Source: Petunia secreta (taxonomy: Eukaryota; Streptophyta; Magnoliopsida; Solanales; Solanaceae). From it: DNA of 64,000 bases. Both the position numbers and the translations under genes were made by a program. Positions 46,767 to 55,883 of the stretch are shown piece by piece. The notes below the pieces were generated by a model. The model saw nothing but the letters and a program-made list of their open reading frames with translations, ran no database searches and was not told the DNA's origin. Position 1 is the first letter of the stretch. Each line of letters starts with the position of its first letter. The DNA lies in contig JARKIP010000003.1 in NCBI GenBank assembly GCA_029990175.1, forward strand, positions 3,348,001 to 3,412,000, given 5' to 3'.

Positions 46767-47750
46767 CTTTTTTTTTTTTTTTTGGTACTTAAAGAATTTT
46801 TACTACCGAGTAAACATTTTCTGCTCAATAAAAGAAAAAAACATAACTGAAATTGGACAGTGCCCCAATTCAGTTCTTAGTCTATCTACTCACTAGTTCT
46901 TAGCTATTCAACAATACACTTCATGGATAAAACTTTAGCTAGTACAATCTACTAGTTAGTTGCACCTTGATTGCTCCTCTGTGGAATATTTCTTGGATAA
47001 TTAATCATCTGCACAATATCTTCAGGTTCTCTTTTCTTTTTGGTGATGCCTTAGAATTCTTTCTTGTCATGTGTAATACACACATCGCTAAAGCAATTCG
47101 ATACAATTGCACTCTTGCATTCTTCTCGCTAGCATATTGGTTAGCCATGTTGACTTCCCCACTCAAGTTCATTGCTGGTTTACTGATGCCTTGTCGGGCC
47201 AGCAACTTGCTCCATATGGATGTTGCAATGGAACATAGAAAGAACAAAAGAGAGGTACAGTCCCTTCCCTGGTCACATAGCTCACATGTATCATTGTCAA
47301 TAACATTCCACAACAGCAGTCTTTCTTTGTTGTCAGTCTATCTTGCACAGGCAGATATATAAGATGAACTTCCATTTAGGCACACATGGGTTGTTGGAGA
47401 TGAGTCTTCCCCAGGGCACCTTAGTATACTGCCCTCTCAGCGTAGTGTACATCTTCCTAATGGAGAAAGTCTTCATTTGCTGGAAATCATACATCTTTAG
47501 CCCTCCCTCTTCCACATGTTTCTTAGCTTTAATAACCTTTTGGATTACCCAGAAGGGTTGAGCTAGCTGGCACCTTTTCCTAGAAATTCCTCTTCTTCCC
47601 ATAGAATATGTGAACTCATCTTGCCCAAACTTAGTCCTTCTTAGTGCTTACACTGCTGCTTTGTTCCATGTATACATATTTGTGATATTGAGCCATCCTG
47701 CTATTTTGGGTAAGCACATAGTATCCCAGACCACAAGTGCAGCTTAAGCG
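46767..47750 (-). mobile_element. 5'-truncated LINE (non-LTR retrotransposon)
   Basis: Minus-strand frames encode the C-terminal part of a LINE reverse transcriptase protein: a WDTMCLPK/GWLN segment (about 47735-47690), RKAKKHVEEGGLKMYDFQQM (47602-47333) and the zf-RVT zinc-binding region with TCELCDQGRDCTSLLFFLC (47313-47005). A T17-class tract at 46768-46784 is the poly-A tail on the opposite strand. AAGATTA occurs at both borders (46758-46764 and 47751-47757), a probable target duplication. The protein is frameshifted and lacks its polymerase core. Confidence 0.82.
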
Positions 47751-47757
47751 AAGATTA

Positions 47758-47934
47758 TGTTGAAGTATTACACTTGTTCAAACTATCCCATTAATTATTT
47801 CTAATATGAACTAATAGATTAGATGCATTAGGAAGATATAGGCACTTGTATGAATATATTTATGTATTTTCCTAGAAGTGAAGTGTGGACAAAATTAAGA
47901 AGGTGCATGTCAACACTAGGTACTATGTAGATAC
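47758..47934 (+). repeat. Gag-only copia 5' LTR, left part
   Basis: Starts TGTTGAAG and aligns with the 3' LTR at 53245. It is interrupted at 47935 and resumes at 51877. Confidence 0.88.
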
Positions 47935-49019
47935 TGTATATCCTAAAACTCAGTTTCAGGTATTACAATTAAATTTCTATTTAGTTGAGCCTTAGGCGAC
48001 CGTTTCATATCAAAATCTGATAGTTGATTATGAATTCTACATCTGCTAGCCTGGTCGTTTTAACGAGAACCTAAGCAAGATCGAAATACGGACAGTATTC
48101 GAGCAATAGCTAATTAATCAGTGCAGATCACAGCGATCGATAAAAGATGTAATGATATTATAACGATGACACTAGTTGGGCCAGATGAAATAAACGATCA
48201 ATCTGTCTTTGATCTCAAAGGTTAAAGCAGTAGATTACCGATATCGATGATAACAAACTAGATAAGCAAACAATTTCAATGATGCTTTGAATAAGTTGAA
48301 TAGGTGGTCGTTTTACAATTTACTGTTTGTTGCGAATGGTATAAAACGACATGTAGATGATAATTACGATCACAAGGATCTGTGATTTTAATATGCTTTG
48401 TATAATAAAGATAACATTAACAAAAAAAAAAAAAACGAATAGACAAATAAACGAGCAATCAAATGACAGATGAATATGCGAAAAATAAAAGAATAAGCTT
48501 ATTGAATTTGATGATCAAGGGCTTGTGCTCCGTTGAGAGAAAGAAATTCCTCCTCCGCAGCAAGACCAAGTTACAGCAAAGTCACGGTAGCGTTATAGCA
48601 GTGATGATGATTAAACAAGAATAAAATGCCGATTAATGTAATCAGAAGTGGTGATAATTGCTAAGGGGAGGTTGTGTTCAGATGAACGTAACCTTACAAA
48701 TGGGAGGGAAGGTGCTTATTTATAGTGGTATAGTCCAACCCTAGCAAGACTCTACTTTCCCACATTTCTCACTTCGCAGATCTATCCCTTATCCACGTTC
48801 AACGTCTCCCAATAAAAGTGGGATTTTGGTAATCATGCTTATCTGATGCGGCGTTCTTCTACGTCTTCGGCAGATTGGCATCGATCGAACAATTCGATCA
48901 CTCACTTATGACGGCTGTCAACTTTTACCGCTGGCTGACTCGACACCGCTTTTAACGCTAATCCCACCACGTCATTGAACACGTGTCATCACGTGTTCGG
49001 ACAAAATCCGACCAATACA
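47935..49019 (-). repeat. Inverted-LTR element, left arm (LTR in minus orientation)
   Basis: The 1085-bp arm is the reverse complement of 50795-51871 with scattered differences. The promoter-like TATAAATA lies near 48717-48725 on the minus strand. Confidence 0.88.
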
Positions 49020-49422
49020 TATAGTCCCTCCACTTGTCAAGTGAGTGTTTGAGTAAGTTTGGCAGGTGGCATGAAATTTGAGCGGGAAACAACGTGGAGC
49101 TTTCCCAGCCCTGTAATTTGAAACGCCAAAGAGTCACTTCGTCTTCCCATCAAGACACCAAAGATTCAGTTCGCCTTCAATCAAGACATGTGTTCGCCAT
49201 CGTGCGGATGATAGTTTTTGCCAGTTACCGAGGCAATCATTACTTTTCCCTTATAAATACCGCTTCACAAATTCAGTTCCAAATTTTTTTCTTCTATTCC
49301 AACTTAAGAATCAATTACTTCTTCAACTTTTCTTGCGATTTTACAATCTTTGAGTGTTGATCTCTTGTTTTGAAAACCAAAATCTTGCGCTAAAACTCAT
49401 TTTTATTCAAAATCTTTTGACA
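49020..49422 (+). other. 5' region of the internal gene, with its own TATA box
   Basis: After the inner end of the left arm (~49065) comes 350 bp of non-coding sequence with TTATAAATAC at 49251-49260, about 165 bp upstream of the ATG at 49423. This suggests transcription could start inside the element rather than in an LTR. Confidence 0.5.
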
Positions 49423-50790
49423 ATGGCAACTGAAAAGACATCCACACCAGCAACTTCCACCGACATTGTCGTCTCTACCAGCCCTGCCGCCATTGCACCG
49501 CCGCGGCCTGATAGCATTTCCGCTGCTAGCCCTTCTGAAGCGAAGGGAAAAAAGAGGAAGGCAAAAGTTCTTAGTTGATTAAAGCTTCACTACACTGACC
49601 TTCTTTCGAAGAAGTTCAGTTATGACAAAGATTGCAAAGTTAGCGATCGAAATGAAAACCAAGTGAGGACAAAGAAAAATACCCTCGTCGATTCTTTTTT
49701 TTTTTTTTTTTTTGCGATGTAACTCCTTAATCAATTGCAAAGATTCTATTAGATTGCGGATGGAAAGAGGGAGTGATCGATGTCGTCTACCCTCCCGAGA
49801 GGTCAACTTTGGCGTCTTTCTACGGCGACCACTTAGTCATTTTAACCTATCCCTTTACAATAGGATTCTCACTTCCGATTGATCTCCTGATAGAAGAATT
49901 ATGTGTATGTATAGAGTCTGCGATGGACAGATATCCCCGATGATATGGCGATTTGTGGCCATTTATTATTGGATTGCTAAAAAAAACAAAGGTGGATTTG
50001 ACACTTTAGCATATCCTCCATCTATACTTCCCTCGAGTCTACATAAGGGGAGCCATCAACGTGCAGAAACGTGGGCAACGAGCCCTTATCTCAAACAACG
50101 ATGATGATCTCCGAGCATGGGATCAATGTTTTGTCTACATCCACATACATCAACTTATAGCTCTGGGGGCGGATTTGCTTCCTAACACATAGAACCAGAC
50201 TCGTAAGTTATCAGCTCTCGATTTTGATAATAATCTCCCCTTCGTATTCTTACACTTTTCCCTCTTATGTTACAGAAAGCAAAGTGGTGTTTGAATTGGT
50301 TCCGAATATTGAAGACTGGCTCACTAAGGTGCTGGATGCTACCACCAGTGAAGAGCGTGCATGGAAACCCATAGCCGCTGATCTAAAAATTAAAAGCCAG
50401 CAATCATGGTATGCTCGATTTTCGTTCTCATGATTTTCATTATTCGACAGTGTGATGACATGGAACTTCTTTCAGGCATTACTGGTGTCTAAGGCGAGGG
50501 GCCAGCCGACGACGGTAAGGAGGAAAATGCCGACGAAGAAGAAGAGGATAAGGCTGAGGAGAAAGCGGAAGAGAAACGGAGGACAAATCCGAAAAAGCCC
50601 CTCCTAGGAAGAAGAAGAAGAAGCTCTCATACAAGGATGTAAGGGCGAAATACCTTGCCAAGTCCGCACCAGTTGTTGCATCGACCGCCTTTCAGTCCAT
50701 CGAGGGAGTAGTTGCAGGAGCGGTCTCTACAGTTGACAAGGCTGACACTTTCCAAGCTTACTCGAACACTCACTTGACAAGTGGGGGAAC
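49423..50790 (+). pseudogene. Gag-like/plant transposon-type frame inside the inverted-LTR element
   Basis: A Met at 49423 starts a Ser/Ala/Thr-rich segment ending GKKRKAKVLS with a stop at 49578. Further on are DVVYPPERSTLASFYGDHLV and FSLPIDLLIEELCV (about 49770-49905), TESKVVFELVPNIEDWLTKV (about 50275-50335) and an acidic/Lys-rich tail running into the right-arm purine tract. The pattern resembles the plant domain annotated as putative gypsy-type transposon (Transposase_28), but this is a tentative match. A stretch at about 50411-50474 could be an intron. Stops and frame changes show it is not functional. Confidence 0.45.
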
Positions 50791-50815
50791 TATCTGTATT
50801 GGTCGGATTTTGTCC

Positions 50816-50837
50816 GAACACGTGATGACACGTGTTC
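50816..50837. promoter_or_regulatory. Double G-box inverted repeat in the LTR
   Basis: GAACACGTG, spacer ATGA, CACGTGTTC: perfect 9-bp arms, each with a CACGTG G-box, about 255 bp upstream of the TATA box. G-boxes bind plant bZIP and bHLH factors. The other arm carries the same site. Confidence 0.7.
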
Positions 50838-51090
50838 GATGACGTGGTTGGATTAGCGTTAAAAGCGGTGTCGAGTCAGCCAGCGGTAAAAGTTGACAGC
50901 CGTCATAGGTGAGTGATCGAATTATTCGATCGGTCCCAATCTTTCGAAGACGTAGAAGACCGCCGCATCAGATAAGAACGATTACCAAAATCCTAATTTT
51001 ATCGGGGGACGTTGAACGTGGATAAGGGACACAGCTGCAAAGTGGGAAATATGGGGAAAGTGGAATCTTGCTAGGGTTGGACTTTACCAC

Positions 51091-51099
51091 TATAAATAG
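51091..51099 (+). promoter_or_regulatory. TATA box of the right arm LTR
   Basis: TATAAATAG, followed ~30 bp downstream by a C-rich stretch, a typical LTR promoter layout. Confidence 0.6.
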
Positions 51100-51876
51100 G
51101 CACCTCCCCTCCCATTTGTAACGTTACGTTCATCTGAACACAACCTCCCCTTAGCAATTATCACCATTTCTAATTACATTAATCGCCATTTTATTCTTTT
51201 TTAATCATCATCACTGTTGTAACGCTGCCGTGACTTTGCTGTAACTTGATCTTGCTGCGGCGAAGGAATTTCTTTCTCTCAACGGAGCACAAGCCCTTGA
51301 TCATCAAATTCAATAAGCTTATTCTTCTATTTTTCGCATATTCATCTGTCATTTGATTGCTCGTTTATTGCCTATTCGTTATCTTTATTTGTTAACATTA
51401 TCTTTATTATACAAAGCATATTAAAATCCTTGTGGTCGTAATTATCATCTAGGTGTCATTTTATACCATTTGAAACAAACAGTAAATTGTAAAACAACCA
51501 CCTGTTCAACTTATTCAAGGCATCATTGAAATTGTTTTGCTTATCTAGTTTGTTATCATCGATATCAGTAATCTACTTCTTTAATCTTGGAGATCGAATA
51601 CCGACGGATCGTTTATTTCATCTGGTCCAACTAGTATCGTCGTTATAATATCATTACATTTGTTATCGATCACTGTGATCTTCACTGATTAATTAGCTAT
51701 TGCTCGAATACCGTCCGTATTACGATCTCGCTTAGGTTCTCGTTAAAACAACCAGGCTAGCAGACGTAGAATTCATAATCAACTATCAGATTTTGATACG
51801 AAATGATCGCCTAAGGCTCAACTAAACAGAAATTTAATTGTAATACCTGAAACTGATTTTTAGGATATACAGATAC

Positions 51877-52095
51877 ATTGTGCTATTTATCTATAAATGT
51901 CCATGTAGTTCTAGCCATTTGAGTAAGCTCAAGTTGAGAGAGGCAAAGAAGAATAGTTTCCTCACTTAACTTCAAGAAAGAGAGATTGTAAGCAATAGAG
52001 TGAAGGTAAAGAAGAAGTACTTCCTCTATTTGTCTTCAAGAGATTTTGATTGACTTGAGAGCGATCTTCCTTTCTCCCCGAATATTTTTATAACT
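51877..52095 (+). repeat. Gag-only copia 5' LTR, right part
   Basis: Resumes after GATAC (51872-51876). It contains CTATTTATCTATAAATG, a likely TATA region, and ends just before the primer site. Confidence 0.88.
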
Positions 52096-52188
52096 TTTGG
52101 TATCAGAGAGAAAGTCTTTCCAGACTGTGAGAGTTTTAAATTTTTGAAGTTCAGAGATATTGTTGAAAATTTGAAAGAACAGAAAACC

Positions 52189-53190
52189 ATGTCTTCATCA
52201 AATTCCTATTTACCACCCGTTCCAGTATTCAAAGGAGAGAACTACCACATGTGGGTAGTGAAGATGAAAGTTTTCCCCCAAGCTGCAAATTTGTGGGAAG
52301 TGACCAAATCGGGAGGAGACCTACTTGAGTTGCCTGAGGATCCGACTATTGCTCAGCTCCAGAATTATAGAGCCGAGAACAAGAAACGGTCCAAGGCTTT
52401 GACACATCTACGTGTTGTTGTATCAGAAGAAATTCTTGTAAAGATTATGTCATGCTTTACTCCCCAAGAAATATGGGAGAAGTTGCAGACATAATATCAA
52501 GGGTCGAAAAAGACCAAAAATATGAAGATTATTATTTTGAAGAGGCAACTTGAGAACTTAAGAATGGAAGAGACTGAGAATGTGAAAAAATTCTCAGACA
52601 AGTTGATGAAACCTGTAAATCAAATCCGAATCTTAGGAGAAGATCTGCCTGAGAAAAGGATTATCGAAAAACTCCTTGTGAGTTTACCTGAAAAATTTGA
52701 ATAAAAAATCTCTTCCCTTGAGGATTCTAGAGATATTGCAAAGATGGCTTTTGCAGAATTAATTAGTGCTCTTGAAGCATAAGAATAAAGAAGAATGATG
52801 AGATCACATAACGAAGATGGCCTTGAGCTTGCTCTACAAGAGAGATTGATCAACCGAGGCTCTTTGAATAAGAGCAAGAAACTTAATGAAAAAGGGCAAA
52901 GGCTACAAAATGAAAGATGTAGCTCAATCTTTTTACAATCACTGCAAGAGAGATAACCACAATGAAACTGATTGTTGATATCAAGAAAAGACTCCACCTC
53001 CTTTGAAATGTAGATATTGCAAAAAGAATGACCACATGGAGAAATTTTGCTTCAAGAAGAAGATGCAACAAGAAAAACAACCACTTGAAGGACAAGCAAA
53101 TTTTGCAGACAATGAAGAAGAAGAAGAAGAAGAAGAAGAAGAAGAAGAAGAAGAAGATTATGCAACTTTTCTAATTTTCACTCCAGGATG
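52189..53190 (+). pseudogene. Copia-type gag, decayed
   Basis: From a Met at 52189 the frame reads PPVPVFKGENYHMWVVKMKV and PQEIWEKLQT to a stop near 52494, resumes at 52522 (LKRQLENLRMEETENVKKFS, LVSLPEKFE) and after stops and frame changes shows a CCHC-like knuckle, CRYCKKNDHMEKFC (53009-53050), and a poly-Glu run encoded by (GAA/GAG)n at 53116-53157. It matches the copia Gag/UBN2 family. The frame ends about 55 bp before the polypurine tract, so this element family seems to encode Gag alone. Confidence 0.8.
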
Positions 53191-53244
53191 ATGAAGATGT
53201 TGAAATCCTATTTTGAGAAAATGTGAATCAAGTTTAAGGGAGGG

Positions 53245-53639
53245 TGTTGAAGTATTAAACTTGTTCACATTATCCCATTAATTATTTCTAGTTTGAACTA
53301 ATGATTACATGCATTATGAAGATACATGCATTAGTATGAATATATTTATGTATTTTGGAAGAAGTGAAGTGTGGACAAATTAAGAAGGTACATGTCCACA
53401 CTAGATACTAGGTAGATACATTGTACTATTTATCTATAAATGGTCATGTAGTTCTAGCTATTTGAGTAAGTTCAAGTTGAGAGAGACAAAGAATAATAGT
53501 TTCCTCACTTGACTTTAATAAAGAGAGATTGTAAGCAATAGAGTGAAGTTAAAGAATAACTACTTCCTCTATCTATGTTAAAAATATTTTTGATTGATTT
53601 GAGAGTTCTCCTTCTTTCCCTCAAATTATATTTCTAACA
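53245..53639 (+). repeat. Gag-only copia 3' LTR
   Basis: The 395-bp uninterrupted LTR ends TTCTAACA and is followed by target duplication GATTA. Confidence 0.9.
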
Positions 53640-53644
53640 GATTA

Positions 53645-55424
53645 CTCTTCTTAAGTAAGTTTGGGGACATTATTTAATGAGCTACATAAGTTACGAAAGT
53701 ATTTAACAGTCAATAATAGTTATATTCAGTTAGGAGTCATTTGGTACGAAGACAAGTAATACATTGATTATAATACACATATTGATAATGTAGGAATTAG
53801 TAATACGTGGATTAGTAATACATGAATTATTTTTTATTTTGTGTTTGGTACATTGCACTAAAATTGAACTCTAAGTTATCATTTAAAATTTTTGCTTAAT
53901 TTTTAAATTAAATAAATAAAATTACAATCATATCCTTTGATACTTGGCTTTCATTGGTTTCTAGAAAAAAAAAAGAGAAGGATAATTTTGTCCTTGTGAT
54001 TCTTTATCCATGTATAACTAATACATGGATTAGTTATTCCATGTTGGTGGTGGGATTAAATAATACACCAATTTATACATAGATTACTTATATATTATTT
54101 TATGCATAGATTACTTATATATGGTTCAAAATACCAACCAAATATGGAATAACTCAATACTTATACATGCATTACTTTACCCAATCCCCCCTTTCAAACC
54201 TCTCCTTATAGTTTATCTCTCTTTTCACTAGTTGTCCTGATGTAATTGTAGGTGTATATGAAACTATTTGAGATTTCAAATCTGGTGCAAAACAAGCATG
54301 GGTTTGTAAACAAGCACCGCCAGGGGCAGATGTGTATATAAGTTAGTGATTCACGTGAACCCATGGTCCTTCCGTCAAATTAAGTATATCATGTGCATAT
54401 TTATCAAAATATGTCTAACATAACATTAGCGAACCCATGCTCTATAAGCTTGAACGGTTCACTTGATCTCACTTACACTCAAGAGTAGGAATCAATTCCT
54501 ACGTAAATGCTCCTTTTATCTTTTTTCGCCTCGATTACCTATAAAAGATGAAAAGATTTTATATAGAAGTTCAAAACTTAATATATCATCGTGTAAAGTG
54601 ATATTTGACCTATAAATTTAATATAGTTTTTGACCGAGATTGTTCGCCAACCACCCTTTGGACATTATAGCTCTGTCCCTGATAATGGTGAACTCATACT
54701 CTCAGAATTCTAAATCCTCCTCTGAGCACCGCTGCAAGTATATGAAATTGTTTTTAGCCGTGCCTAACTTGCGCTTAACTCTTTCATTGTGCCATTAGTA
54801 ACCTCAAGCCGAGCAAGCTGATCAGATCTAACTAGTAACTTTAATAGGCTGATTTGGAAGCTAAAGCAGTAATATCTCATTGTCTTCTAATTCTCTGGCT
54901 GTCAGCTTTTGCTATGTGGTGATTGACTTTCCGTTGTAGTTTCAATTACTGCTTTTATAAAAGCCTATTATGCCTCATTGTAATGGCTTCAGGGATGTCA
55001 CATATGTTACTTCGAGTGGATAAATCATAGTTGTCGTTAGGCATAAGCTCCAGCAGCTTTAATGTTCATATGGGACGCAGTTGCTCCACTAGCGGCATCA
55101 CGGACCTCCATAATGTGTCACAAAGGTTAGTTCTTTTGATTTTTTCTCTTTCGCTTTTCAAGAATGAGATAATTTTGTAAAAAGATTTCAATCACTAGTG
55201 CACTAGTAATTTCTTAAAAAGATAATTTCGTAAAAAGAAAAGTGCACTAGTAATTTCTTTTGTAATTTTATTCAGTTATCATTAAAAATATTTTATCCAA
55301 AAGTAAAGCATTCAATCTTAGCTTTACTAGTGCACTAGTCCACATGACAATAATTCAAAGCTATATTGATGTTTAATGAAGCATGTATTAATGGTTAACA
55401 ATGAGTCTAAAAAAATAACCATAT
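53645..55424. other. Intergenic sequence with a probable MITE
   Basis: No gene recognised. About 53731-54190 is rich in TAATACATG-type palindromes and begins GGAGTCATTTGGTACG, like an abundant solanaceous miniature element; the right end (AATACCAACCAAATATGG near 54130) is only partly complementary. The rest is AT-rich. Confidence 0.35.
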
Positions 55425-55429
55425 TTATG

Positions 55430-55768
55430 TGTTGGGAAAATCGGGTAATTTCCCCACTACAACAAAAGAACTTAGTGAAATGAACTGACTCAGAACAACT
55501 AACCCAGACAGAACACTAAATAAAGACCCGACGAATAATATTGAATACTAAAAATAAAGACACCAGAAAACTTTGATAACGGAGTTCAGCCTAAAAAGCT
55601 TACTCTCCGGGCACCACTTGAAGCAGCCTGCTTTATTAATTGTGGGAGAAGAGAACAATTTTGGGATAATACAAATGGGAGGGGAAGGAGTTAATTTATA
55701 ACATCCAAACTCCTTCCCCAAAACATATCCCACCGATGTGGGAGAAAAAACCAAGCCAAAAACCAACA
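55430..55768 (-). repeat. Tork/Tnt1-type copia 3' LTR
   Basis: The 339-bp LTR starts TGTTGGGAAAATCGGG and ends CCAACA on the plus strand. It carries a promoter-like AATTTATAAC region (about 55692-55701). The purine-rich AAGGTGGAGATT on the minus strand (55769-55780) is the polypurine tract. Confidence 0.94.
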
Positions 55769-55883
55769 AATCTCCACCTTGGCTTGATTTCAAATTCCAC
55801 CAAATTACAAATCTTCTCAAACAAACAAATAATTAAAACAGTCTTCGTAGTGCTTCCAAACTTTGCGCCGTGTGGCGCCAACT

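Larger units (their letters stand above)
47935..51871. mobile_element. Element with two LTR-like ends in inverted orientation, 3.9 kb
   Basis: The left arm (47935-49019) and right arm (50795-51871) are ~1.08-kb copies in opposite orientation. Read outward, each starts TGTATTGG and ends ATACA, the TG...CA boundaries of an LTR. Homology continues ~45 bp inward and includes a purine-rich tract (right: CAAGTGGGGGAAC; left, inverted: CAAGTGGAGGGAC). So both arms resemble the 3' end of one LTR element. The whole is flanked by GATAC (47930-47934, 51872-51876), consistent with integrase-mediated insertion, into the 5' LTR of the gag-only copia. No tRNA primer site was found inside either arm. Confidence 0.85.
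50795..51871 (+). repeat. Inverted-LTR element, right arm (LTR in plus orientation)
   Basis: The 1077-bp LTR-like arm starts TGTATTGG and ends GGATATACA. It contains a TATA box (TATAAATAGG, 51091-51100) and an upstream inverted repeat with two CACGTG cores. Confidence 0.88.
47758..53639 (+). mobile_element. Gag-only Ty1-copia-type LTR element, split by the inverted-LTR element
   Basis: The 5' LTR is 47758-47934 plus 51877-52095 (~396 bp without the insertion) and the 3' LTR is 53245-53639 (395 bp), flanked by GATTA (47753-47757, 53640-53644). A primer site (TGGTATCAGAG, 52098-52108) and polypurine tract (about 53231-53244) are present. Between them lies only a decayed gag with zinc knuckle and a poly-Glu stretch; no pol. 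Net length is about 1.9 kb. Confidence 0.88.

Noticed and set aside
47935..51871. Mutator-type or foldback DNA transposon as explanation of the long inverted arms
   Set aside because: Mutator elements make 9-11 bp duplications, whereas this has 5 bp; the arms have TG...CA borders, an LTR-like promoter and an adjacent polypurine tract. Kept as the main alternative but less likely.
55455..55468. CCACTACAACAAAAG inside the copia LTR as a CACTA end
   Set aside because: It lies at the same place in both LTRs of the copia and has no partner inverted end or 3-bp duplication.
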